Assembly (NCBI RefSeq): GCF_039724765.1
Contig: NZ_CP155729.1
Span: 1 to 64,000 of the forward strand
Length of the DNA: 64,000 nt
DNA from: Sagittula stellata E-37
Lineage (GTDB): Bacteria; Pseudomonadota; Alphaproteobacteria; Rhodobacterales; Rhodobacteraceae
Direction: 5' to 3'
Part shown: piece by piece, positions 34,550 through 43,846 of the stretch
How the letters are laid out: every line of letters begins with the position of its first letter
Numbering within the stretch: the first letter of the stretch is position 1
Made by a program: the position numbers and the translations under genes
Notes under the pieces: model-generated
Told to the model about the DNA's origin: nothing
What the model saw: the letters and a program-made list of their open reading frames with translations, nothing else
The model's database searches: none

Positions 34550-36322
34550 ATGGCTTCCCCCATCCTGAACCGCTTCAAACAATACCTGCCGATCCTGACC
34601 TGGGCGAAGACCTACGATCGCAACACCGCGACCTCTGACCTTGTCGCCGCCGTGATTGTCACGGTCATGCTGATCCCGCAATCGCTCGCCTATGCCTTGC
34701 TGGCGGGTCTGCCTGCAGAGATGGGGCTCTATGCCTCGATCCTGCCGCTGGTGGCCTACGCGGTTTTCGGCACATCGCGGGCGCTGGCCGTCGGGCCTGT
34801 CGCAGTCGTCTCGCTGATGACAGCCGCCGCTGTGGGGAACCTCGGCCTGTCCGATCCGCTCCAGATCGCCGTTGCCGCCGGGACACTGGCGTTCATATCC
34901 GGCCTGATCCTCACCGTGCTGGGTGTCCTGCGCCTCGGGTTCCTCGCGAACTTCCTGTCGCATCCGGTCATCGCGGGTTTCATCACCGCGTCCGGCATCC
35001 TAATCGCCGTGTCGCAGCTCAAGCACATTTTCGGCATCAAGCTGTCCGGGGACAACCTGCCAGAACAGATCGCCACGTTCTTCGAACACGTGGGTGAGAC
35101 CAACCTTATCACGCTGGCCATTGGCGTTGCCGCGACCGCCTTCCTGTTCTGGGTCCGCAAGGGACTGAAGCCGCTGCTCATCCGTTCCGGCATGAAGCCG
35201 CGCCTTGCCGATATCTCGGCCAAGGCCGGCCCTGTCGCTGCCGTCGTCGTCACCACCCTGATCGCCTGGGGCTTCGGCCTGTCGGACCGTGGCGTGAAGG
35301 TCGTGGGCGACATCCCGATGGGCCTGCCGCCGCTGACCATGCCGTCGGTGTCTCCCTCGCTCTGGAGCCAGTTGTTCGTTCCCGCGCTGCTGATCTCGAT
35401 CATCGGGTTCGTGGAGTCCGTGTCCGTGGCCAAGACGCTGGCCGCGAAACGCCGCCAGCGCATTTCCCCCGACCAGGAACTGATCGGCCTCGGCACGTCG
35501 AACATCGCGGCTGCCGTGTCGGGCGGCTATCCCGTCACCGGGGGCTTCTCCCGCTCTGTCGTGAACTTCGACGCGGGGGCGGAAACCCCGGCTGCAGGCG
35601 CCTATACCGCCGTCGGCATCGGCCTCGCCACGCTCCTGCTGACGCCGCTGATCTACTTTCTGCCGAACGCCACGCTCGCTGCCACCATCATCGTCGCCGT
35701 GCTGTCTCTGGTCGACTTCTCGATCCTCAGGACCGCGTGGGGCTATTCCAAGGTGGATTTTGTCGCGGTCGCGGCCACCATCCTTCTGACCCTCGGTTTC
35801 GGGGTAGAGGCAGGTGTCTCGGCAGGCGTGCTGCTGTCCATCGGCCTGCACCTCTACAAGACCTCTCGCCCGCACATTGCCGAGGTCGGGCTGGTCCCCG
35901 GCACAGAGCATTTCCGCAACATCAAGCGGCACAAGGTCGAAACGAAGGCCCACCTCGTGACCCTGCGCGTGGACGAAAGCCTGTACTTCGCGAACGCCAG
36001 TTTCCTTGAGGATTACATCCTGGGCCGTGTCACCTGCGACCAGCCGATCAAGGAGGTCGTGCTGCAGATGACCGCCGTGAACGAAGTCGACCTGAGTGCG
36101 CTGGAGACGCTGGAAGAGCTGAACCACCGTCTGAAGGACATGGGCATTCGCCTGCACCTGTCGGAGGTCAAGGGCCCGGTCATGGACCGTCTCAAGCGGT
36201 CCGATCTGCTCGACCACCTGACCGGCAAGGTCTACCTGTCACAGTACAACGCCTGGAAGGAACTCAGCCCCGCGCCGCAAGATCCCGCAGCCGAGCGGAC
36301 CTCAAAGGCGAACGCGGCCTGA
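34550..36322 (+). CDS. SulP-family anion transporter with STAS domain
   Basis: A 590-residue SulP transporter. Residues 30-430 hold 10-12 membrane helices with LIPQSLAYALLAGLPAEMGLYAS, ALAVGPVAVVSLMTA, and the SulP motif ISIIGFVESVSVAKTLA with SGGYPVTGGFSRS. A C-terminal STAS domain (about residues 440-570) has VTLRVDESLYFANASF. The chosen start is ATG 34550, eight bases after AGGA; ATG 34544 is too close to it. SulP proteins move sulfate, bicarbonate or other anions. The SqrR-type promoter suggests export or import of sulfur anions formed from sulfide. It overlaps the convergent phosphatase gene by 21 bases. Confidence 0.92.
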   Translation: MASPILNRFKQYLPILTWAKTYDRNTATSDLVAAVIVTVMLIPQSLAYALLAGLPAEMGLYASILPLVAYAVFGTSRALAVGPVAVVSLMTAAAVGNLGLSDPLQIAVAAGTLAFISGLILTVLGVLRLGFLANFLSHPVIAGFITASGILIAVSQLKHIFGIKLSGDNLPEQIATFFEHVGETNLITLAIGVAATAFLFWVRKGLKPLLIRSGMKPRLADISAKAGPVAAVVVTTLIAWGFGLSDRGVKVVGDIPMGLPPLTMPSVSPSLWSQLFVPALLISIIGFVESVSVAKTLAAKRRQRISPDQELIGLGTSNIAAAVSGGYPVTGGFSRSVVNFDAGAETPAAGAYTAVGIGLATLLLTPLIYFLPNATLAATIIVAVLSLVDFSILRTAWGYSKVDFVAVAATILLTLGFGVEAGVSAGVLLSIGLHLYKTSRPHIAEVGLVPGTEHFRNIKRHKVETKAHLVTLRVDESLYFANASFLEDYILGRVTCDQPIKEVVLQMTAVNEVDLSALETLEELNHRLKDMGIRLHLSEVKGPVMDRLKRSDLLDHLTGKVYLSQYNAWKELSPAPQDPAAERTSKANAA

Positions 36323-37027
36323 CGGCGTCAGGATAAAGACCTTGTCGCCCTCGAAGGCCGCCGCGGTCAGCTGCCGTCCGTAACCGGCCCCCGTATCGAG
36401 GTTGAGCCGATGCGGGCGGAAATCCGGTGTGTCCACCGGCGTGTGCCCGTGCACGATGAAGGCGCCATGGTCCCGCTGGTCCATCAGAAACTCCTGGCGG
36501 ATCCAGACCAGATCGTCCTCCACCTGATCTTCCAGCGGCACACCCGGACGGACACCGGCATGCACGAAATAAAGCGGTCCGGCGCGGTGGAAGATCTTCA
36601 GGTCCTGGAGGAACCGGAGGTGTCCGTCGGGCAGAAGCGAGCGCAACTCCTCAGCGAGTTCGGTCTGCCGCACACGCTCGGGGACTTCCAGACCGTAAGA
36701 CGCCGCCGTTTCGATCCCGCCGATATTGGGGTGGAACCAGTGATAGCCCACCAGAAGGTGCGGATCGTTGCGCGGCGCGGGCGGTGTGACGAACCATTCG
36801 AACAGACGGTCGTGGTTGCCCTTGAGACAGGTCCAGTTGCGCCCGGCGGCAAGTCCCTCCGACAGGATGTCGATCACACCCTTAGAATCCGGTCCCCGGT
36901 CGACATAGTCGCCCAGAAACACGATGTTGGCATCTTTGCCGCCATCTGCCTCGATGCGGGTCAAGGTCTCTTCCAGCAGGGCCCGCTGACCGTGAATGTC
37001 GCCGATGGCGTAGATCGTTTCTGTCAT
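36302..37027 (-). CDS. Metallophosphoesterase (bacterial Ser/Thr phosphatase-like)
   Basis: A 241-residue calcineurin-like phosphoesterase. Motifs: AIGDIHG (GDxHG), FLGDYVDRGPDS, LKGNHDRLFEWF, and later FVHAGVRPG and VHGHTP. These match the PrpA/PrpE-like phosphatase group. The start is ATG 37027 (MTETIYAIGD). The frame is open upstream but uninformative. It is convergent with SulP, overlapping its 3' end by 21 bases. Confidence 0.92.
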   Translation of the reverse strand: MTETIYAIGDIHGQRALLEETLTRIEADGGKDANIVFLGDYVDRGPDSKGVIDILSEGLAAGRNWTCLKGNHDRLFEWFVTPPAPRNDPHLLVGYHWFHPNIGGIETAASYGLEVPERVRQTELAEELRSLLPDGHLRFLQDLKIFHRAGPLYFVHAGVRPGVPLEDQVEDDLVWIRQEFLMDQRDHGAFIVHGHTPVDTPDFRPHRLNLDTGAGYGRQLTAAAFEGDKVFILTPSGRVRL

Positions 37028-37239
37028 GGACAGGGACCTAGCACCGTCCCCCGCCAGCCGCCAGAGCCTGCTCTGCGTCGCGTGGCGCTTCGCCACCACA
37101 CCGCGTCTCAAAACGCGCACAGACTGCCCCCGGGTCAAAGATGTCGTAGGCATCCATGTTTTCCCGCCGTAGCCTATGGCGACAAGTCCCGGCCAAACTG
37201 CATTTCCGGTCGCGGGCATGTCTATCAAGGAGTTTGAAG

Positions 37240-37611
37240 ATGCATGGACTGTCGTTCTGGTTCTTTGTGCTTGCAGTGATTTCCGGTGCTCTTGGCATGG
37301 CGTGGGGCATCCAGATGTCCGCTTCTGGCGACCACAGCCTTTCTATCGCACACGCTCACCTGAACCTTGTCGGCTGGGTGGGGTTCGCCATTTTCGGGAT
37401 CTACTATCACCTCGTACCCGCCGCCCATGGCAAGATTGCATGGGTGCATTTTTTCGTGGCGCTGCTTGGGCTCGGGGCCATCGTGCCCGGTATCGTCCTG
37501 GCGGTGACGTCCCAGGGTGAAACGCTGGCAAAGGTCGGATCGGTCCTGACCTTCCTGTCGATCATGATCTTTCTCGTCGTCGTCATCCGGTCGCGGACAA
37601 CCATCGCCTGA
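37240..37611 (+). CDS. Small four-helix membrane protein resembling a heme-copper oxidase fragment
   Basis: A 123-residue integral membrane protein. It starts at ATG 37240, preceded by AAGGAG. Four hydrophobic helices are visible. The segment SIAHAHLNLVGWVGFAIFGIYYHLVPAAHG resembles the His-bearing helices of cbb3/NorB-type subunit I. The family, as I recall, is annotated only as hypothetical. Two or more histidines could bind heme b. It is followed by a bidirectional terminator. Confidence 0.78.
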   Translation: MHGLSFWFFVLAVISGALGMAWGIQMSASGDHSLSIAHAHLNLVGWVGFAIFGIYYHLVPAAHGKIAWVHFFVALLGLGAIVPGIVLAVTSQGETLAKVGSVLTFLSIMIFLVVVIRSRTTIA

Positions 37612-37629
37612 GCAACGATCCTGAAAAGG

Positions 37630-37656
37630 AAAAGGCGGGGCTGACCCCCGCCTTTT
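37630..37656. terminator. Bidirectional terminator between the small membrane protein and serA
   Basis: A perfect 11-base stem (AAAAGGCGGGG with CCCCGCCTTTT) and a 5-base loop. The A/T ends give U-tracts in both directions, serving the plus-strand gene and the serC-serA operon. Confidence 0.9.
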
Positions 37657-37682
37657 CGTATCTCGTACCGTCTGCGCTAACC

Positions 37683-39281
37683 TCAGGCCACGTCGAAGGA
37701 CAGTGGCTTGATCTGGCGGAACATACCGGTTTCGGCCAGCTTGGCGCGTGCCTCTGCCGGGACCGGTTCGTCCACGTACAGCAGCGCGATGGCCTCGCCT
37801 TTGGCTGCCGACCGGCCAAGCGTGAAGTTCGCGATGTTCACGCCCATACCGCCCAGCGTCATGCCGAGCGTGCCGATGATCCCCGGCACGTCTTCGTTGG
37901 TGGTATACAGCATGTGCGCGCCCACTTCGGCGTCGATGTTGATGCCCTTGATCTGGATGAAGCGCGGCTTGCCGTCCGAGAAGACCGTGCCCGCAATCGA
38001 CCGCTCCCGCTGCTCGGTCACGACGGTCACCTTGATATAGCCCTCGAACGCGCCGGTCTGCGCCTGGTTCGTGGTGGAGATCTTGATGCCGCGATCCTTG
38101 GCCACCAATGGGGCCGAGACCATGTTCACCTCGGGGTTCACCGACTTCATGATGCCAGCGATCAAAGAGCAGTTCAGCGCGGCCAGATTCATCTCGGCGG
38201 CATAGCCGTCGTAGAGGATGTTGATGGCCTTGATCGGCTCGTCGGTCATCTGCCCGATGAAGTTGCCGAGGTGGTCGGCCAGCTTGATCCACGGCCCCAT
38301 GACCTTCGCCTCTTCGGCGGTGACGTTCGGCATGTTCAGCGCGTTGGTCACCGCGCCGGTCAGCAGATAGTCGGACATCTGCTCAGCCACCTGCAGGGCC
38401 ACGTTTTCCTGCGCCTCGCTGGTGGACGCGCCGAGGTGCGGGGTGCAGACCACGTTGGGCAGGTTGAAGAGCGGGTTCTCCTTCGCCGGTTCCTGGGCGA
38501 AGACGTCGAAGGCCGCACCGGCGACATGCCCGGATTTCAGCAATTCGGCCAGCGCCTCTTCGTCCACCAGACCGCCGCGGGCACAGTTGATGATGCGCAC
38601 GCCCTTCTTGGTCTTGGCGAGGTTTTCCTTCGACAGGATGTTGCGGGTGCCGTCGGTCAGGGGCACGTGCAGCGTGATGAAGTCGGCGCGCTTCAGCAGG
38701 TCGTCGAGGTCATCGATCTTCTCGACCTGCATCTGCTTCGCCTTCTCTTCCGACAGGAAGGGATCGTAGGCGATGACTTTCATCTTCAGGCCGCGCGCAC
38801 GGTCGCACACGATGCCGCCGATGTTGCCCGCGCCGATCACGCCCAGCGTCTTGCCGGTCAGTTCGACGCCCATGAACTTCGACTTTTCCCACTTGCCCGC
38901 ATGGGTCGAGGCAGAGGCTTCGGGGATCTGGCGGGCGACAGCGAACATCATCGCGATGGCGTGCTCGGCCGTGGTGATCATGTTGCCAAAGGGCGTGTTC
39001 ATGACGATCACGCCGTGCTTCGACGCCGCGTCCTTGTCGACGTTGTCTGTGCCGATCCCGGCGCGGCCCACAACCTTCAGGTTGGTGGCCTTCTCCAGGA
39101 TGGTCGGCGTCACCTTCGTGGCCGACCGGATCGCGAGACCGTCGTAGTTGCCGATGATCTCGGCCAGTTTTTCCTTGTCCTTGCCGAGGTCGGGCATGAA
39201 GTCGACGTCGATGCCACGGTCGCGGAAGATCTGGACGGCCGCGTCGGAAAGCTTGTCGGAGATGAGAACTTTGGGAGCCAT
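37683..39281 (-). CDS. serA: D-3-phosphoglycerate dehydrogenase
   Basis: A 532-residue SerA, first enzyme of serine synthesis (3-phosphoglycerate to 3-phosphohydroxypyruvate, NAD+). The NAD site is GKTLGVIGAGNIGGIV. Catalytic motifs include RIINCARGGLVDEEAL and CTPHLGASTSEAQ with the His. A long C-terminal part (residues 320-532) adds the ASB domain and an ACT domain (MLYTTNEDVPGIIGTLG), typical of type I enzymes inhibited by serine. It lies 90 bases after serC, in the same operon. Confidence 0.97.
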   Translation of the reverse strand: MAPKVLISDKLSDAAVQIFRDRGIDVDFMPDLGKDKEKLAEIIGNYDGLAIRSATKVTPTILEKATNLKVVGRAGIGTDNVDKDAASKHGVIVMNTPFGNMITTAEHAIAMMFAVARQIPEASASTHAGKWEKSKFMGVELTGKTLGVIGAGNIGGIVCDRARGLKMKVIAYDPFLSEEKAKQMQVEKIDDLDDLLKRADFITLHVPLTDGTRNILSKENLAKTKKGVRIINCARGGLVDEEALAELLKSGHVAGAAFDVFAQEPAKENPLFNLPNVVCTPHLGASTSEAQENVALQVAEQMSDYLLTGAVTNALNMPNVTAEEAKVMGPWIKLADHLGNFIGQMTDEPIKAINILYDGYAAEMNLAALNCSLIAGIMKSVNPEVNMVSAPLVAKDRGIKISTTNQAQTGAFEGYIKVTVVTEQRERSIAGTVFSDGKPRFIQIKGINIDAEVGAHMLYTTNEDVPGIIGTLGMTLGGMGVNIANFTLGRSAAKGEAIALLYVDEPVPAEARAKLAETGMFRQIKPLSFDVA

Positions 39282-39371
39282 GTGTCTGGTCCTTGGATGT
39301 GCTGAGAGGAACGGACCCGGACGCCCTCACGGGGTCCGGATCAACTGCATTTCAGGAAAAGGGGAAGTCGT

Positions 39372-40526
39372 TCAGGCCGTTTCGGTCTGCGCCGCGATCT
39401 CGGTCTCGAAGGCCCACTTGAGCCAGAGCGTCAACTTTTCGACATCCGACGCTTCGACCGTTGCACCACACCACACGCGCAGGCCCGCAGGGGCGTCGCG
39501 GTAGGCACCGATGTCATAGGCGGCGTTGTAATCGTCCAGCTTCTTGGCGATCGCCTTGGCAAAAGCCGCGCCGTCCTTGATCCGCGCATCGGTGAACTTC
39601 AGGCAAACGGAGGTGTTCGAACGAGTCGCCGGGTCGATGGCAAGGTTCTCGATCCAGTCGTGCTCGTCGCAGAAGTCCCACAGCACCTTGGCGTTGGCGT
39701 CGGCACGAGCCTGAAGCCCCTTGAGCCCGCCGACCGAACGCGCCCAGTCGAGTGCCACGAGGTAATCCTCGACCGCCAGCATGGACGGCGTGTTGATGGT
39801 CTCGCCGACAAAGACACCCTCGATCAGTTTGCCGCCCTTGGTCAGGCGGAAGATCTTCGGCATCGGCCAAGAAGGCGTGTAGGATTCCAGCCGCTCGACG
39901 GCGCGGGGGCTGAGGACGAGCATTCCGTGCGCCGCTTCGCCGCCCATCACCTTCTGCCAGGAGAAGGTGGTTACATCCAGCTTGTCCCACGGCAGGTCCT
40001 GCGCGAACGCGGCAGAGGTCGCATCGCAAATGGTCAGACCGTCGCGGTCGGCAGGGATCTTGTCGCCGTTCGGTACGCGCACGCCAGAGGTGGTGCCGTT
40101 CCAGGTAAACACGACGTCGGTGTCGAAATCGACCTCGGCGAAATCGACGATCTCACCGTAACCGGCGGTTTTCACCTCGGCGTCGATCTTGAGCTGCTTG
40201 ACCACATCGGTGACCCAGCCGGACCCGAAGGATTCCCAAGCGACCATGGTGGCTTTGCGGGCGCCCAGAAGCGACCACATGGCCATTTCGACGGCACCGG
40301 TGTCAGAGGCGGGAACGATGCCGATCTTGTAGTCGGCGGGGATGCCCAGGATCTCGCGCGTACCTTCAATGGCCGCTTTCAGCTTCTCCTTGCCGATCTT
40401 CGCACGGTGCGAACGACCGAGGGCGGCATCGGAGAGCTTGTCGAGCGTGAATGTGGGGATCTTGGCACAGGGGCCAGAGGAAAAACGCGGGTTTGCCGGC
40501 CGCGTGGCCGGGTGGTCGTGTGCCAT
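39372..40526 (-). CDS. serC: Phosphoserine aminotransferase
   Basis: A 384-residue PLP enzyme that converts phosphohydroxypyruvate to phosphoserine. It begins [16 protein letters not shown], a typical alphaproteobacterial form. The PLP lysine is in [17 protein letters not shown]. The start is ATG 40526 ([15 protein letters not shown]); the upstream open frame crosses a structured leader and is rejected. It is cotranscribed with serA. A candidate serC RNA motif precedes it. Confidence 0.97.
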   Translation of the reverse strand: MAHDHPATRPANPRFSSGPCAKIPTFTLDKLSDAALGRSHRAKIGKEKLKAAIEGTREILGIPADYKIGIVPASDTGAVEMAMWSLLGARKATMVAWESFGSGWVTDVVKQLKIDAEVKTAGYGEIVDFAEVDFDTDVVFTWNGTTSGVRVPNGDKIPADRDGLTICDATSAAFAQDLPWDKLDVTTFSWQKVMGGEAAHGMLVLSPRAVERLESYTPSWPMPKIFRLTKGGKLIEGVFVGETINTPSMLAVEDYLVALDWARSVGGLKGLQARADANAKVLWDFCDEHDWIENLAIDPATRSNTSVCLKFTDARIKDGAAFAKAIAKKLDDYNAAYDIGAYRDAPAGLRVWCGATVEASDVEKLTLWLKWAFETEIAAQTETA

Positions 40527-40539
40527 ATCTGCTAACCTT

Positions 40540-40610
40540 CCAGATAGATGCCTCTCGTTGGGGAGAGGTGTCCCGCCGATGCGTCTATGCCTTTCCCGAT
40601 GCGCCGGCAA
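40540..40610 (-). ncRNA. Candidate serC-motif RNA leader
   Basis: Immediately upstream of serC, the minus strand folds into a hairpin (CCTCTC/GAGAGG; plus coordinates 40551-40556 and 40563-40568). This is enclosed by an ATAGA/TCTAT pairing (40584-40588 with 40544-40548) with CGCATCGGCGGGACA between. The position and general layout match the 'serC RNA motif' that I recall for alphaproteobacteria. The structure is seen; assignment to that family needs a covariance-model search. Confidence 0.5.
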
Positions 40611-40737
40611 GTCGGATAATGCGGCCCGAAGGTCGCATTTGAATTCGACCCCAAGACGTCTGGAGCGGATCGGAAACTTCCGGCCAGCGGCAGGTCAGGA
40701 CAGCGTCGAATCGCGCCCGCAGGTGGAAATCACCGGA

Positions 40738-41307
40738 TCAGAGGCGTTCGAGCCCGCCCTCCGCGAAGTCGGCGGCCAGCTCGGCGAACTCCGCCCGGCT
40801 CAATCCCTTGCCGGGACGGTGCCACTGGTAGACCCAGTTGATGATCCCGAAGACAGTCATGGTCGCGGCGCGCAGGCGGTCTCCGGTCAGGTCGGGGCGC
40901 TGCTGCTGCAAGGCGCCGGACATCAGCCGGACAAGGGTCCGCTGATGCGACAGCACCGGCTGTTGCAGGTCGTCCGGCAGCGTGTGCAGCGTTTCCAGTT
41001 GCAGCTTGTGCTCGGCATCGGAATGCTCGAACGCCTCCAGGAGAGCGGCCATCAATGCACGCAGCCCGTCCGGAGCGGCCTGCTCTGCCTGTTCGACAAC
41101 ATGGTCGTAGTGGGTCTTCAGGATGTCAGACAGCATCGATTCCTTGCTGTCGTAGTAGTGGTAAAGGAGTGCCTTCGACACGCCACATGCCTTCGCCGCG
41201 CCAGACATGGAGGCGCGGTCGAAGCCCTTCTTCGCAAAATATTCTGCCGCTCCCTTGCGGATCGCGTCGCGCTTCTCGGCGTGGTCGCGGGCCAGTCCCC
41301 TCGCCAC
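40738..41307 (-). CDS. TetR-family regulator of phenylacetate genes (PaaR-like)
   Basis: A 189-residue TetR repressor. HTH: KRDAIRKGAAEYFAKKGFDRASMSGAAKACGVSKALLYHYYDSKE (quoted in pieces: AAKACGVSKALLYHYYD is the recognition helix). The start is GTG 41307, four bases after the paaK stop. It is the last gene of the paaI-thiolase-paaK operon. TetR regulators at this position control phenylacetate catabolism in several alpha- and betaproteobacteria. The inverted repeats before paaI (44351-44388) are its likely operators. Function from context. Confidence 0.85.
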   Translation of the reverse strand: MARGLARDHAEKRDAIRKGAAEYFAKKGFDRASMSGAAKACGVSKALLYHYYDSKESMLSDILKTHYDHVVEQAEQAAPDGLRALMAALLEAFEHSDAEHKLQLETLHTLPDDLQQPVLSHQRTLVRLMSGALQQQRPDLTGDRLRAATMTVFGIINWVYQWHRPGKGLSRAEFAELAADFAEGGLERL

Positions 41308-41311
41308 GCGG

Positions 41312-42616
41312 TCAGCCCCGGGGCCGGTTGTCGACGATGCGCACCGCCTTGCCCTGGCTGCGGGCGACGCCGCCGGGTTCGGCAAGATCGACCAGCACCG
41401 AGACGCCGACCACCTGCTTGATCTTCTGCGCCAGTTCGCGGCAGGCTGCGGCGCCCTGATCGGCGGCATGGGGGAAGCACTCGACCTTCACCCGCATCTG
41501 ATCCTTGTGCTCCACCCGGTTCAGCTCAAGCTGGAAGTGCGGCGCGAGGGCTTTCACCGTCATCAACTGCTCCTCGATCTGGGTCGGGAAGACGTTGACA
41601 CCGCGCAGGATGATCATGTCGTCCGACCGGCCCGTGACCTTCTCCATCCGCCGCATCGTCCGCGCCGTGCCGGGCAACAGGCGCGTCAGATCCCGGGTAC
41701 GGTAGCGAACGATGGGGAACGCTTCCTTGGTCAGCGAGGTAAAGACCAGTTCCCCCAGTTCGCCATCAGGCAGGACCGCGCCCGTCTCAGGGTCGATGAT
41801 CTCGGGATAGAAGTGGTCTTCCCACACATGGAGGCCGTCCTTGCTCTCAACGCACTCGTTGGCGACGCCCGGTCCCATGATCTCCGACAGGCCATAGATG
41901 TCCACGGCGTGCATGTCGAAGGCGTCTTCGATCTCGCGCCGCATGGCGTTGGTCCAGGGCTCCGCCCCGAAGATGCCGACCTTTAAAGGCGACTTACGCG
42001 GATCGCGGCCCTGTGCGGCGTATTCGTCGATGATCGACAGGGCGTATGAGGGTGTCACCGTGATGCCGGCGGCACCGAAGTCCTCGATCAGGCGCACCTG
42101 TCGCTGTGTCATGCCGCCGGAAATCGGCACCGTGGTCAGGCCCAGCTTGTCAGCGCCAAGGTGGATGCCCAGCCCGCCCGTGAACAGTCCGTAGCCGTAG
42201 GCATTGTGCAGGATGTCGCCAGCCCGGAGACCGGAGGCGCGCAGGCTGCGAGCCACCACGGTCGCCCATGTGTCGAGGTCCTTTTCGGTGTAGCCCACGA
42301 CAGTTGGCTGCCCTGTCGTGCCCGAAGACGCATGGATACGTTTCACCTGTTCGCGCGGGACGGCGAACATTCCGAAGGGGTAGTTGTCGCGCAGGTCGGT
42401 TTTCAACGTGAAGGGAAACTTCGCAAGGTCGGCGAGGTTGGTCAGGTCATCCGGATGCACACCCGCAGCGTCGAAGCTCGCCTTGTAGTGCGGGACGTTC
42501 TCGTAGGCGTGGCGCAGCGACCATTTCAGCCGGTCCAGTTGAAGGGCCGACAGCTCATCGCGGGAGGCAGTCTCGATCGGTTCTAGGTCGCCGGGCTTGG
42601 GGGACAGGTCTTCCAT
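41312..42616 (-). CDS. paaK: Phenylacetate-CoA ligase
   Basis: A 434-residue PaaK that activates phenylacetate to phenylacetyl-CoA with ATP. Motifs: IHASSGTTGQPTVVGYT (P-loop-like), DIYGLSEIMGPG, VFTSLTKEAFPIVRYRTRDL, and the C-terminal RSDDMIILRGVNVFPTQIEE. It starts at ATG 42616 after AAGGA. The ring epoxidase genes (paaABCDE) are not in the window, so the pathway must be completed elsewhere. Confidence 0.96.
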   Translation of the reverse strand: MEDLSPKPGDLEPIETASRDELSALQLDRLKWSLRHAYENVPHYKASFDAAGVHPDDLTNLADLAKFPFTLKTDLRDNYPFGMFAVPREQVKRIHASSGTTGQPTVVGYTEKDLDTWATVVARSLRASGLRAGDILHNAYGYGLFTGGLGIHLGADKLGLTTVPISGGMTQRQVRLIEDFGAAGITVTPSYALSIIDEYAAQGRDPRKSPLKVGIFGAEPWTNAMRREIEDAFDMHAVDIYGLSEIMGPGVANECVESKDGLHVWEDHFYPEIIDPETGAVLPDGELGELVFTSLTKEAFPIVRYRTRDLTRLLPGTARTMRRMEKVTGRSDDMIILRGVNVFPTQIEEQLMTVKALAPHFQLELNRVEHKDQMRVKVECFPHAADQGAAACRELAQKIKQVVGVSVLVDLAEPGGVARSQGKAVRIVDNRPRG

Positions 42617-42658
42617 CGTCTTATCCTTCCTGCACTGCCGTTGCGTTGACGGGCCGCA

Positions 42659-43846
42659 TCAGATCGCTTCCAGAGCCAGGGCGATGCCCTGCCCCACGCC
42701 AATGCACATCGTGCAGAGCGCGTGTTTCTCCATCCGGTCCTGAAGCGATTGGGCGGCGGTCAGCACCAGCCGCGCGCCCGACATGCCCAGCGGATGACCC
42801 AGCGCGATTGCCCCGCCGTGCGGATTCACATGCGGCGCATCGTCGGGCAGGCCGAAGTGGCGCGTGACGGCAAGGGCCTGGGCGGCAAAAGCCTCGTTCA
42901 GCTCGATGACGTCGAAGGCCGATATGTTCATGTTGAGCCGGCCAAGCAGCTTTTCGGTCGCGGGGGCGGGCCCGAACCCCATGATCCTTGGCGCGACCCC
43001 CGCCGTCGCCGCCCCGAGGATGCGGGCGACCGGCACAAGACCATGTTTCTCGGCGGCCTCCGGCGAGGCGATGACCAGCGCACAGGCGCCGTCGTTGACC
43101 CCAGACGCGTTGCCCGCCGTGACCGAGCCGCCCTCGCGGAAGGGCGTCTTCAGCGCGGCGAGCTTGTCCATCGTCGTCTGGCGCGGGTGCTCGTCCGTGT
43201 CGACCACGACCGGGTCGCCCTTGCGCTGCGGGATCGATACCGGGGTGATCTCTTTCGCCATCCGACCGGAGGCAATCGCGGCGGCGGCCCGCTCCTGCGA
43301 GCGGAAGGCAAAGGCGTCCTGATCCTCGCGCGAGACGTTGAAATCCTCTGCCACGTTCTCGGCCGTCTCGGGCATGGAATCGATGCCGAACCGTTTCTGC
43401 ATCGCCTTGTTGACGAAGCGCCAGCCAATGGTCGTGTCGTAGACCGCGTTGGCACGAGAGAAGGCCGTGTCGGCCTTGGGCATGACGAAGGGCGCCCGGG
43501 ACATGCTCTCTACCCCGCCCGCCACGATGATCTCTGCCTCGCCGCACTTGATCTGGCGGGCGGCGAAGGCCACGGCGTCGAGCCCCGATCCGCAAAGCCG
43601 GTTGATCGTGGTTCCGGGCACGGACTCACCCAGCCCGGCCAGAAGCGCGGCCATGCGGGCAACGTTGCGGTTGTCCTCGCCCGCCTGATTGGCACAGCCC
43701 ATGATGACCTCGTCCACCGGCAGCCCTTCGGGCACCACGGTGCGGATCACATGGGCCAGCATGTCGTCCGGGCGGACGGAAGCGAGGGCACCGCCGTAGC
43801 GGCCGATGGGGGTGCGGGTGCCCTGGCAAAGCCATGCTTCACGCAT
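42659..43846 (-). CDS. pcaF: 3-oxoadipyl-CoA thiolase
   Basis: A 395-residue thiolase. The nucleophile is Cys85 (INRLCGSGLDAV); later motifs are NEAFAAQALAV, NPHGGAIALGHPLG and TMCIGVGQGIA. The context (paaK, paaI) makes 3-oxoadipyl-CoA thiolase (PaaJ/PcaF) the best choice, giving succinyl-CoA and acetyl-CoA in the last step of phenylacetate breakdown. The start is ATG 43846 after AGGAG, overlapping paaI by 8 bases. Acetoacetyl-CoA thiolase is the alternative. Confidence 0.92.
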   Translation of the reverse strand: MREAWLCQGTRTPIGRYGGALASVRPDDMLAHVIRTVVPEGLPVDEVIMGCANQAGEDNRNVARMAALLAGLGESVPGTTINRLCGSGLDAVAFAARQIKCGEAEIIVAGGVESMSRAPFVMPKADTAFSRANAVYDTTIGWRFVNKAMQKRFGIDSMPETAENVAEDFNVSREDQDAFAFRSQERAAAAIASGRMAKEITPVSIPQRKGDPVVVDTDEHPRQTTMDKLAALKTPFREGGSVTAGNASGVNDGACALVIASPEAAEKHGLVPVARILGAATAGVAPRIMGFGPAPATEKLLGRLNMNISAFDVIELNEAFAAQALAVTRHFGLPDDAPHVNPHGGAIALGHPLGMSGARLVLTAAQSLQDRMEKHALCTMCIGVGQGIALALEAI

